From Nocardia tengchongensis (GTDB taxonomy: Bacteria; Actinomycetota; Actinomycetes; Mycobacteriales; Mycobacteriaceae), in the NCBI RefSeq assembly GCF_018362975.1, contig NZ_CP074371.1:4836001-4900000 (forward strand): DNA of 64,000 nucleotides. The letters are read 5' to 3'. The notes under the pieces are model-generated. The model made no database searches and had not been told where the DNA came from. It saw nothing but the letters and a program-made list of their open reading frames with translations. Below are positions 26,581 to 34,045 of the stretch, one piece after another; position 1 is the stretch's first letter; each line of letters begins with the position of its first letter. The position numbers and the translations under genes were made by a program.

Positions 26581-27521
26581 ATGACACAGCAGCAATTCGA
26601 CGATCCGCATCGGCTGGCCGCGGCGCCCGTCGTGGTGGGCGTGGACGGTTCGGAAGGCGCTGCGCGTGCCCTGCGCTGGGCGGTGGAGTACGCCGCGCAG
26701 CACCGGCGGCGACTGCACATCGTCCACGGCATGGACCTGGTGGGCGTGAGCCGCGGCGTGGGCACCTACGCGGTCGCGACGCAGCCGCTGATCGACAGTG
26801 TCAAGGACGCGGGTCGGACGCTGATCGCGCGGGCGCTGGAGGTCGCGCGGGCGAGTACGACCCGGCGGTGCCGGTCTCCTCGTCCATGTCGGGCGACACC
26901 GCCGCGCAGTTGCTGATCGAGGACAGCGCGAACGCCTTCGCGGTGGTGATCGGCGCGTCCGGCACCGCCGGGACACTCGCGCATCTGGGTTCGACGCTGT
27001 TCGCGGTGACCAGTCACGCGCGTGGCGCGGTCATCGTGGTGCGGCCGGACCCCGACACCGGCGACGCGGTCCGCACGACCGGTTCCGTGGTGGTCGGGGT
27101 GGACTGCAGCCGGACCAGCGAGGTCGCCATCGGCGCGGCGTTCGCCGAGGCCTCCGAGCGGCGCACCGGCCTGGTCGCCATGCACGCGTGGAGCGATTGG
27201 GATACCGGGCAGTTCGCGGGGGACGTGGGCTCGGCGATGTCGGGGAACCTGGACGATATCGAGGAGGCCGTGCTGGCCGAGCGGCTGGCCGGCTGGCAGG
27301 AGAAGTACCCGGATGTCGAGGTGAGCCGGGAGGTCGCGCTCGCCGGGGCGGCGGCTGAGCTGAACGAGCTGTCGAAGACCGCGCAACTGGTCGTGGTCGG
27401 CAACCGCGGTCGCGGCGGATTCGCGGGGTTGCTGCTCGGATCCACCGCCCACTACCTGGTCCAGCACGCGCACTGCCCGGTGATGGTGGTGCACGCCGAG
27501 GGCAAGGAGGCCAAGCGATGA
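26581..27521 (+). CDS. Universal stress protein, tandem domains (frame broken by one base)
   Basis: Domain 1 starts MTQQQFDDPHRLAAAPVVVGVDGSEGAARALRW from ATG 26581. After LIARALEVARA the frame changes: with one extra base in the GGG at 26849-26851 it continues EYDPAVPVSSSMSGDTAAQLLIEDS through the second domain (VVVGVDCSRTSEVAIGAAF, VVGNRGRGGFAGLLLGSTAHYL). The restored product is about 313 residues, normal for tandem USPs. The stop overlaps the phosphoketolase ATG as ATGA, so the pair is translationally coupled. An assembly indel is likely. Confidence 0.87.
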
Positions 27522-29914
27522 CGAGGACCATGCCCGGCTCCGAGACCGGAATCCGGGACGACCTGGTCGATCTGGACGCCTGGTGGCGGGCGGCGAACTA
27601 CCTGGCCGCCGCTCAGATCTATCTCATGGACAACCCGCTGCTCACCGAAAGGCTTCGGCCCGAACACATCAAGCGGCGGCTGATCGGGCACTGGGGCACC
27701 GTGCCCGGGGTGACGCTGACCTACGCCCACCTCAATCGCGTCATCATGCGCACCGGGCAGGAGATGCTGTTCGTGCTCGGCCCCGGCCACGGCGCGGCGG
27801 CGCTCACCGCCGCGACCTGGCTCGAAGGCACCTACTCGCTGCGGCACCCGGAGGTGGGGCAGAACCTGGCCGGGATGCGGGAACTGTTCCGGCAGTTCTC
27901 GTTTCCCGGCGGCGTGCCCAGTCATGCCTCGCCGCATCTGCCGGGCTCCATCCACGAGGGCGGCGAGCTGGGCTACTCGCTCGCCCACGCCACCGGCGCG
28001 GCCCTGGACAACCCGAATCTCGTGGTGGCGTGCATGATCGGCGACGGCGAGGCGGAGACCGCCGCGCTGTCCACCAGTTGGCACGGGTCGATGTTCCTCG
28101 ATCGCGTCACCGACGGGACCGTGCTGCCGATCCTGCACCTCAACGGCTACAAGATCGCGAGTCCGACCCTGCTGGCGCGCATGTCGCGCGGTGAACTGGA
28201 CGCGATGCTCTCCGCGCAGGGCTGGGAGCCGATGTATGTGGAGGGCTCCGATCCGGCCGAGGTCCACGCCCGGTACGCCGACGTGCTCGATGAGGCGATG
28301 GAACGGATCCGTGAGATCCGCGACGACGCCGAGCGCGGACTCGGGCCGCGCGACCCGTGCCGCCCGATGATCGTGCTGGCGACTCCGAAGGGGTGGACCG
28401 GCCCGGCGATGGTGGACGACGTCCGCGTCGAGGGCACCTTCCGGGCCCACCAGGTGCCGCTGGCGGCAGTCCGCGAGAATCCGGAACACCTCGCGCAACT
28501 GGAGGACTGGCTGCGGTCGTATCATCCCGAGGAACTCTTCGACGCCGCCGGCCATCCGGTCGACCGGATCGCGGGCCTGCACCCGCAGGGCCGGCGCATG
28601 AGCGCGAACCGTTCCGCCCACGGCCACGACAGCGCCGACCTGCGCTTACCGTGCCCCACCGACTACAGCCTCCGATTCGCTACGCCCGGAACCGAATCGG
28701 CCGAGGCCACCCGGGTACTCGGCGACTATCTGCGGGACGCGCTGGTCGAGAATCCCCGCAATCTGCTGTTCTTCTCCCCGGACGAGCACACCTCCAACCG
28801 GCTGGACGCCATTCTCGAGGTCACCGGCCGGCGCTGGCGGGAACGGCGCATCGTCGGCGACGACCGGCTCTCGCCCGATGGTCGTGTCTTCGAGGTGCTC
28901 TCGGAGCACCTGTGCCAGGGCTGGCTCGAGGGCTATCTGCTGACCGGCCGGCACGGGGTGTTCTCCACCTACGAGGCGTTCGCGCACGTCATCGACTCGA
29001 TGGTGGTGCAGCACGCCAAATGGCTGCACATGGCGGCCGAATTCCCTTGGCGTGAGCCCATTCCCAGCCTCAACTACCTGATCACCTCGCACGTGTGGCG
29101 GCAGGACCACAATGGGGCCTCGCATCAGGACCCCGGCTTCATCGACCACGTGCTCAGCAAGCGACCCGAGGTCAGCCGGGTGTATCTGCCGCCGGACGCC
29201 AACTGCCTGCTGCATGTCTTCGACCACTGCCTGCGCAGCCGGGGCCGGGTCAATGTCGTGGTCGCGGGCAAGCAGCCCGCGCTGCAGTATCTCGACGACG
29301 ACGCGGCGCGCACGCACTGCGAACGTGGACTGGGCGTATGGGAGTGGGCGAGTACGGATTCCGATCGCCCCGCCGAGGTCGTCCTGGCCTGCGCGGGCGA
29401 TGTCCCCACCCAGGAGACCCTGGCCGCCGCGGCGCTGCTACGGGACACGGTGCCGGACTTGGCGGTTCGCGTGGTCAACGTGGTGGACCTGGCCCGCCTG
29501 TTCCCGCCGGACCGTCACCCGCACGGCATCTCCGACGCCGATTACCGCTCCGTCTTCACCGACGCCCCGGTGATCTTCGCCTTCCACGGCTACCCGTGGC
29601 TGATCCACCGCATCGCCTACCGCCGCCCGGGCCACGACGGTATGCACGTCCACGGCTTCACCGACAACGGCACCACCACAACACCGTTCAGCATGTGCGC
29701 GATGAACGGCATCGACCGCTTCACCCTGGCGGCCGCCGCCCTCGCCGAGGTGCCTCGCATGGCCGCACAGCTCGCACCGCTCACCGAGCAGTTCGCCGCC
29801 CGACGCGAAGCAGCCGACGTCTACGCCCGTCGCTACGGCGTCGACCCGCCGGAGATCGCCGACTGGCGCTGGCCGCAGGGGAGTGCGTCACCGGACGTGG
29901 TGGCGGCGCACTGA
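27518..29914 (+). CDS. xfp: Xylulose-5-phosphate/fructose-6-phosphate phosphoketolase
   Basis: A 798-residue thiamine-diphosphate enzyme splitting xylulose-5-P or fructose-6-P with phosphate into acetyl-P and glyceraldehyde-3-P or erythrose-4-P. Typical features: RRLIGHWGTVPG, VLGPGHGAAA, PSHASPHLPGSIHEGGELGYSL, the ThDP/Mg motif CMIGDGEAETA, LHLNGYKIASPTLLAR, and SNRLDAILEVTGRRW in the Pyr domain. Length is as usual for the family. It overlaps the USP gene by 4 bases and is followed by a strong terminator. Sharing a DosR-type promoter suggests that acetyl-P production is induced in hypoxia. Confidence 0.94.
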   Translation: MTRTMPGSETGIRDDLVDLDAWWRAANYLAAAQIYLMDNPLLTERLRPEHIKRRLIGHWGTVPGVTLTYAHLNRVIMRTGQEMLFVLGPGHGAAALTAATWLEGTYSLRHPEVGQNLAGMRELFRQFSFPGGVPSHASPHLPGSIHEGGELGYSLAHATGAALDNPNLVVACMIGDGEAETAALSTSWHGSMFLDRVTDGTVLPILHLNGYKIASPTLLARMSRGELDAMLSAQGWEPMYVEGSDPAEVHARYADVLDEAMERIREIRDDAERGLGPRDPCRPMIVLATPKGWTGPAMVDDVRVEGTFRAHQVPLAAVRENPEHLAQLEDWLRSYHPEELFDAAGHPVDRIAGLHPQGRRMSANRSAHGHDSADLRLPCPTDYSLRFATPGTESAEATRVLGDYLRDALVENPRNLLFFSPDEHTSNRLDAILEVTGRRWRERRIVGDDRLSPDGRVFEVLSEHLCQGWLEGYLLTGRHGVFSTYEAFAHVIDSMVVQHAKWLHMAAEFPWREPIPSLNYLITSHVWRQDHNGASHQDPGFIDHVLSKRPEVSRVYLPPDANCLLHVFDHCLRSRGRVNVVVAGKQPALQYLDDDAARTHCERGLGVWEWASTDSDRPAEVVLACAGDVPTQETLAAAALLRDTVPDLAVRVVNVVDLARLFPPDRHPHGISDADYRSVFTDAPVIFAFHGYPWLIHRIAYRRPGHDGMHVHGFTDNGTTTTPFSMCAMNGIDRFTLAAAALAEVPRMAAQLAPLTEQFAARREAADVYARRYGVDPPEIADWRWPQGSASPDVVAAH

Positions 29915-29925
29915 GCGTCACCGGC

Positions 29926-29962
29926 GATGCGGCGCACGGCTCATGGAGCCGTGCGCCGCATC
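29926..29962 (+). terminator. xfp terminator hairpin
   Basis: A perfect 17-bp stem (GATGCGGCGCACGGCTC and its complement) with a 3-base ATG loop, starting 12 bases after the xfp stop. Confidence 0.85.
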
Positions 29963-30066
29963 GTTCGCAGCCCGCTCCCAGCGGTCTCGCGCGGTGGCCT
30001 CAGCGTTCTCACAGCGTGTCTGTGAAAGCTTGTCCGCAACGCCGCCGATCCGAACGGAAGTTGCTG

Positions 30067-30549
30067 ATGTCCACGATCAACGGGCTCCCGGCCCACATTC
30101 TGCTGGTCCACGCCATCGTGGTGCTGGCCCCGCTCACGGCGCTGCTGGCGATCCTGTCGGCGCTGTGGCCGACCGTGCGGCGGCGCCTGGTCTGGCTGAC
30201 GGTCGCGCTCGCGACCGTGGTCTCGGTGCTGACCCCGATCACCACCGATGCGGGCGAGTGGCTCGAGCGGCGAGTCGGACGCACCCCCGACCTGCGCAAC
30301 CACACTCACCTCGGTGACACGTTCACCTACTTCGCGATTCCCTTGCTGGCCGTGGCGATCCTGCTGGCCGTGATCCACGTCCGCGAGAGCCGGGGTCGCG
30401 CGCTGTCGCGCACGCTCGTCGGCGCGGTGGCCGTGCTGACCATCGCGGCGGGCGTGGCCGCGACCGTCCAGGTCTACCGGATCGGCGAATCGGGTGCTCG
30501 GGCCGGCTGGAGCGGGGTGGCGACGGCGCCGGTGCGCGCCGGGAAGTGA
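30067..30549 (+). CDS. DUF2231-type membrane protein
   Basis: A 160-residue protein with four predicted membrane helices: LPAHILLVHAIVVLAPLTALL, RLVWLTVALATVVSVLTPI, FAIPLLAVAILLAVIHV and TLVGAVAVLTIAAGVAATV. The HPxLVH-like start (LPAHILLVH), the DAGEWLE loop and the HTHLGDT loop fit the DUF2231 family. His-rich loops might bind haem or metal in this family; function unproven. Start ATG 30067 has a GGAAG site 5 bases upstream. rafH follows on the same strand with its own box between. Confidence 0.8.
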   Translation: MSTINGLPAHILLVHAIVVLAPLTALLAILSALWPTVRRRLVWLTVALATVVSVLTPITTDAGEWLERRVGRTPDLRNHTHLGDTFTYFAIPLLAVAILLAVIHVRESRGRALSRTLVGAVAVLTIAAGVAATVQVYRIGESGARAGWSGVATAPVRAGK

Positions 30550-30555
30550 CCCGCG

Positions 30556-30569
30556 AGGACCTTGGACCC
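30556..30569 (+). promoter_or_regulatory. DosR-like box before rafH
   Basis: AGGACCTTGGACCC, 74 bases before the GTG start at 30643. Confidence 0.65.
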
Positions 30570-30642
30570 TGTTCCGGGACGAACGCCGGATGGTGGCATG
30601 GGGGGCGTTGCCATTCGGCGGCATCGGCAGGGAACGAGGGGC

Positions 30643-31407
30643 GTGATCGATGAATACGGAAAAGGTGGCGGTTTCGGGGCCGCGGTCGCAGTGATGTCGC
30701 GCGGACCGATCACCGCCACGGAGAAGGCGCGAGCCGACCGAGTGATCCGGCGCGTGCTGCGGCGGCACCATATCGAGTCCCCGGCGAGCGTCCGGCTCGC
30801 CCGCAGCGGGAGTTTCGGAGCGACGACGATCGCGCAGGTGAACACGCGGTTTCGCGGGACCGCGATTCGCGTACAGGCCGAAGGACCCGGCGGGTTCGCG
30901 CTCACCTTCGCCGCCGAGCGACTCGACCGCCAATTGGACCGGCTCACCGGCAGAGCCGAGCCGCGGTGGGCGCCCGATCCGGGCCGCGCGGCGCTGGCGT
31001 TCGTGAGCGACGATCGGGTCATCGTCCGGCGTAAGCACTGCCGCCTGAACGTGTTCGATCCGGTCGGTGCGACCGCGGCCATGGACCGCATGGACTTCGA
31101 CGCCCACCTGTTCACCGACGCCGAGACCGGAGAGGACGCGGTCGTGTATTGGGCCGGGCCGCTGGGGGTCCGGATGGCCCGGCAGCGGCAGATGCGTCCG
31201 CCCGTCACGGCAACCCTGCGGCCTCTGACCATGAACCCCCGTCCGACAAGGGATTTCACCGAATCGGAGGCGATCACCCGACTGTGCGCCCACGGCCTGC
31301 CCTTCCTCTTCTTCACCGATCCCTCCGATCGGCGCGGCCGCCTGCTCTACCGCCGTTACGACGGGGATCTGGGACTCGTTGCCGGAACCGATGTCTCGAT
31401 CGAGTGA
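30643..31407 (+). CDS. rafH: Ribosome-associated hibernation factor RafH (Rv0079-like)
   Basis: A protein of about 254 residues. The C-terminal HPF-dimerisation-like domain is duplicated: AAMDRMDFDAHLFTDAETGEDAVVYWAG in the middle and EAITRLCAHGLPFLFFTDPSDRRGRLLYRRYDGDLGLV at the end, both very close to mycobacterial RafH. The N-terminal part corresponds to the S30AE ribosome-binding fold. RafH holds ribosomes inactive in hypoxia under DosR control. The start is uncertain: GTG 30643 (with AGGGA 8 bases upstream) includes the N-terminal strand; ATG 30598 and ATG 30694 are alternatives. Confidence 0.9.
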   Translation: MIDEYGKGGGFGAAVAVMSRGPITATEKARADRVIRRVLRRHHIESPASVRLARSGSFGATTIAQVNTRFRGTAIRVQAEGPGGFALTFAAERLDRQLDRLTGRAEPRWAPDPGRAALAFVSDDRVIVRRKHCRLNVFDPVGATAAMDRMDFDAHLFTDAETGEDAVVYWAGPLGVRMARQRQMRPPVTATLRPLTMNPRPTRDFTESEAITRLCAHGLPFLFFTDPSDRRGRLLYRRYDGDLGLVAGTDVSIE

Positions 31408-31422
31408 CGAGGACGCCAGTGT

Positions 31423-31450
31423 GGCCCGGTGCAGCCAGTCCGGCCGGGCC
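31423..31450. terminator. Possible bidirectional terminator
   Basis: A 7-bp stem (GGCCCGG and CCGGGCC) with a 14-base loop between the convergent rafH and VC0807-like genes. Confidence 0.45.
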
Positions 31451-31465
31451 GCATCTCGAGCCGGC

Positions 31466-32143
31466 TCAGACCTTCAGGTCGTTGCGGGTGACGTAGATGG
31501 TGTGGAAGGTGATGAGGAGGGCGAGGACGGCCAGCCATTGGAGGGTGGTTGCGAGGGGGATCGCGTCGAGGGGCAGGGAGTAGGCGAGGGTGATGCGGAT
31601 GACGGCGTCGAGGGTGAAGCCCGCACCCCAGACGGCGGTGAGGATGCGCAGGTGGCGGCGGAAGCGGGAGTCGTTGTCCCAGCGTGCATCCCAGTCGCGG
31701 TAGCCGGCTTCGCCGATCTTGACGGTGACGATGGTGCGGGCGACGCTGCGCATCATGGGGCGCTGGGTGAGCAGGGTCGCCAGGATCCAGATGCCGATCG
31801 CGCCGAAGAGCCAGCTGTCGCGTACGAGCAGGGTGCGGGGGTCGCCGGTGACGATGGAGACCGCGGTTCCGATCACGATCATGGTGAGGGTGAACAGGGC
31901 GACGGCGTCGACGCGGCGCTTGCGCAGGACGTCGTAGGCGAGGAAGGGCACGGTCAGCACGGCGGGGGCCACCAAGGCCACCCACGGGTTGACCCCTGCG
32001 GCACGCAGTGCGTAGTAGGCGCCGATCGGCAGGATCAGTTCCAGAATCACCTGGCGCGCAATGTGTCTGCGCAGTGCGGCACGCTTCTGGATGGCGGTGG
32101 GCTCGGCGGGAAGGGCCTGGGTGCTCGGGTGCGTCATGGTCAT
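31466..32143 (-). CDS. VC0807-like multi-pass membrane protein
   Basis: A 225-residue protein with about six hydrophobic segments, such as ILELILPIGAYYALRAAGV, WVALVAPAVLTVPFLAY, AVALFTLTMIVIGTAVSIV and LQWLAVLALLITFHTIYVT. KRRVDAVALF and RDSWLFGAIGIWILATL resemble the VC0807 family, whose function is unknown. Start ATG 32143 opens the protein with MTMTHPSTQ; the longer open frame upstream reads the TetR remnant in a wrong frame. It overlaps the TetR remnant end by 4 bases. Confidence 0.75.
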   Translation of the reverse strand: MTMTHPSTQALPAEPTAIQKRAALRRHIARQVILELILPIGAYYALRAAGVNPWVALVAPAVLTVPFLAYDVLRKRRVDAVALFTLTMIVIGTAVSIVTGDPRTLLVRDSWLFGAIGIWILATLLTQRPMMRSVARTIVTVKIGEAGYRDWDARWDNDSRFRRHLRILTAVWGAGFTLDAVIRITLAYSLPLDAIPLATTLQWLAVLALLITFHTIYVTRNDLKV

Positions 32144-32361
32144 GCTTCTTTTCTGGTGGCCCGGTCGAACAGGTCGGCCGGCTCGCGGGCGGTGACCGCG
32201 GCGTCGAAGTCGGGATCCACCGCGGCCCGGGCGATGGCGGCGTCGAGGGCGCCACGGATGGCCATCACCATGACCGTCGGATCGAACTCGCGAAACACGT
32301 TGTCGCGCTGCCCTGCTCGCAGGATCTCGACCTGGGCGGCGGAGACCGAGCGTTTGCTCAA
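32140..32361 (-). pseudogene. TetR-family regulator remnant (C-terminal part only)
   Basis: About 73 residues (SAAQVEILRAGQRDNVFREFDPTVMVMAIRGALDAAIAR...) match the C-terminal ligand domain of TetR regulators, where DPTVMVMAIRGALDAA is a characteristic helix. No HTH precedes it: the desaturase gene ends directly at 32362. The first usable start would be TTG 32361. It looks like a 5'-truncated regulator still joined to the membrane protein it may have controlled. Confidence 0.65.
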
Positions 32362-33219
32362 TCAAGCAATCGAGTCGACCCTGGCGGTAGGCGGGCCGAA
32401 CACCGCGCGCAGCGTCGGCCGCGCACCCCGAGCCTGGCCGATATCCGCCAGCATGGCCATGAACTCGTGATAGTTCGTCTTGATCGGATTGAAGGTCCCG
32501 ACGTTCTTCGTCAATCCGTAGGTAACGGGGCTGGATTCATGGGCGTAGGTGCCGAATATGCGGTCCCAGATGATCAGGACGGCACCGTAATTCTTGTCCA
32601 GGTAGGGATTGTCGGCGCCGTGGTGGACGCGGTGGTGCGACGGGGTGTTGAAGATGTACTCGATCGGTGCGGGCAAGAAGCCGATGCGCTGGGTGTGGAT
32701 GGGCCACTGGTAGATCGAGCTGGCGAACTGCCAGAAGAAGATGATGTACGGCGGGACGCCGATCAGGGCTGCGGGCATGAACGCGGCATTATGGAGAAAA
32801 GTTGCGTAGGGCATCAGGAATGGCATCCGGATCCCCGTGGTCAAATTGAATTGCTCACTGGAGTGATGCACACTGTGCGCCGACCACAATATGCGAACCC
32901 GGTGGTCGGCCCGATGTCCCCAGTAGTAGCAGAAATCGGTCGCGATCAGTCCGATGCCCCAGGTCCACCATCGGTCGGCGGGCAGCTGAATCGGCGTCAG
33001 AACGGCCCCGACGAGAACGAACGAGAATGGGACGAGCAGGTTCTCCAGCGAACGGGTAACCCTGCTCGCGATACCGATCACCACGCTGTTCCAGGTATCG
33101 GGACGATAGAATCCACGCGTCCGATCCCCGCCCGCACTGCGACGCCAGGAAACCCATTCGATGACTATTGTGAACAAATATGCCGGTATCACCAACATGA
33201 AGATGCGAGTGTAATCCAC
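32362..33219 (-). CDS. Sterol desaturase/fatty acid hydroxylase family protein
   Basis: A 285-residue di-iron membrane enzyme. Three His boxes are visible: YYWGHRADHR (about residue 100), HSVHHSSEQ (about residue 115) and PSHHRVHHGADN (about residue 195). Membrane helices surround them (IFMLVIPAYLFTIVIEW, SLENLLVPFSFVLVGAVL). The complete His pattern implies an active hydroxylase/desaturase; the substrate (sterol, carotenoid or fatty acid) cannot be told. A TetR remnant follows directly downstream. Confidence 0.88.
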   Translation of the reverse strand: MDYTRIFMLVIPAYLFTIVIEWVSWRRSAGGDRTRGFYRPDTWNSVVIGIASRVTRSLENLLVPFSFVLVGAVLTPIQLPADRWWTWGIGLIATDFCYYWGHRADHRVRILWSAHSVHHSSEQFNLTTGIRMPFLMPYATFLHNAAFMPAALIGVPPYIIFFWQFASSIYQWPIHTQRIGFLPAPIEYIFNTPSHHRVHHGADNPYLDKNYGAVLIIWDRIFGTYAHESSPVTYGLTKNVGTFNPIKTNYHEFMAMLADIGQARGARPTLRAVFGPPTARVDSIA

Positions 33220-33237
33220 CGTGGGGTCCTTGTCGGA

Positions 33238-33283
33238 GTTGCGTGGCGGGGTCGGGGATTTCGACTATGAGACGCCGGACCCT
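33238..33283. repeat. 46-bp direct repeat, copy 1
   Basis: Almost identical to 33591-33636 (shared core GGCGGGGTCGGGGATTTCGA). It covers the 3' end and downstream flank of the small secreted gene at 33265-33561. The 353-base offset equals the size of the duplicated gene unit. Confidence 0.85.
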
Positions 33284-33561
33284 CTACCGCATTGCGCCGC
33301 CAGCGAGCCGCCACATCCGAAGAGCGCATTGAGGATCGGGCTGATCACAGGCGACCCCCACAATGCGGAGCTCCCCGCGTAGACCAATGGCATCGGGTCC
33401 GCCGCCGCCGACGCGGACGCGCTCGAGGATCCGGTTGTTGCCACGGGCTGCAAGGTTTCCGGTGCGGCGACGGCCGCACCCTTGGCGGCGGCCAGGCCGG
33501 TGAATAGCACAGCGACAGCGAGTGTTCCGCGAAGCCTGCTCCGATTATGAGATTCGGACAC
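33265..33561 (-). CDS. Small secreted protein, duplicate B
   Basis: A 98-residue protein with a signal peptide (LRGTLAVAVLFTGLAAAKGAAVAA) followed by a Ser/Ala-rich segment and a mature C-terminus with two Cys (FGCGGSLAAQCGRG). Start GTG 33561. It is a diverged tandem copy of the gene at 33618-33878. No family recognised; it may be genus-specific. Confidence 0.65.
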   Translation of the reverse strand: MSESHNRSRLRGTLAVAVLFTGLAAAKGAAVAAPETLQPVATTGSSSASASAAADPMPLVYAGSSALWGSPVISPILNALFGCGGSLAAQCGRGSGVS

Positions 33562-33590
33562 TGTGAGTCTTTCAGTTCGTTTGGTCAAGA

Positions 33591-33636
33591 GTTGCCTGGC
33601 GGGGTCGGGGATTTCGACTATCCGACGCCGGCCCCT
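33591..33636. repeat. 46-bp direct repeat, copy 2
   Basis: Partner of 33238-33283. It covers the 3' end and downstream flank of the gene at 33618-33878. Confidence 0.85.
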
Positions 33637-33878
33637 ACGCCCGTTTGCGCGCAGATCAGCCAGCATGCATGGAGGATGTTGTCGATCGCAGCCGAACCGG
33701 TCGACACCCCCACTCCCGACCCCACATACGGGGTCGAAGTCTCAGTCGCAATTGGCGCGGCGGGTTGGGGGGTGATCGGGTTGGCGACGGCTGCGCCTTT
33801 CGCTGCAGCGAGTCCGGCGAAAAGCATGGCGATGGCCAGTGTTCCGCGGAGCTTGGCTCGATTGTGCACTTTGGGCAC
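33618..33878 (-). CDS. Small secreted protein, duplicate A
   Basis: An 86-residue exported protein. The signal peptide LRGTLAIAMLFAGLAAAKGAAVA is nearly the same as in duplicate B; the mature part has two Cys (CWLICAQTG). Start GTG 33878. The flanking repeats show that A and B arose by tandem duplication of a unit of about 353 bp. Function unknown. Confidence 0.65.
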   Translation of the reverse strand: MPKVHNRAKLRGTLAIAMLFAGLAAAKGAAVANPITPQPAAPIATETSTPYVGSGVGVSTGSAAIDNILHACWLICAQTGVGAGVG

Positions 33879-33995
33879 TGAGAGTCCTCTCGATTCAGGA
33901 GGGTCGAAGGCCGAGGTTATCGACTGTGAAGCAAGCGTGGGTCAGATTGTGTGCCCCGAGTTCCTTGGGCATCGATACCCGGGGCGGGGGAACGA

Positions 33996-34038
33996 AAAGA
34001 GCGGGCCTGCTGCGTGATTCGCAGCGGGCCCGCTCTTT
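33996..34038 (-). terminator. nuo operon terminator
   Basis: A very strong hairpin: AAAGAGCGGGCC paired with GGCCCGCTCTTT, extended by GCTGCG/CGCAGC, 8 bases after the nuoN stop. The stem ends in a U-tract (CUCUUU), so it fits a true intrinsic terminator. Confidence 0.88.
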
Positions 34039-34045
34039 CGGTGAT

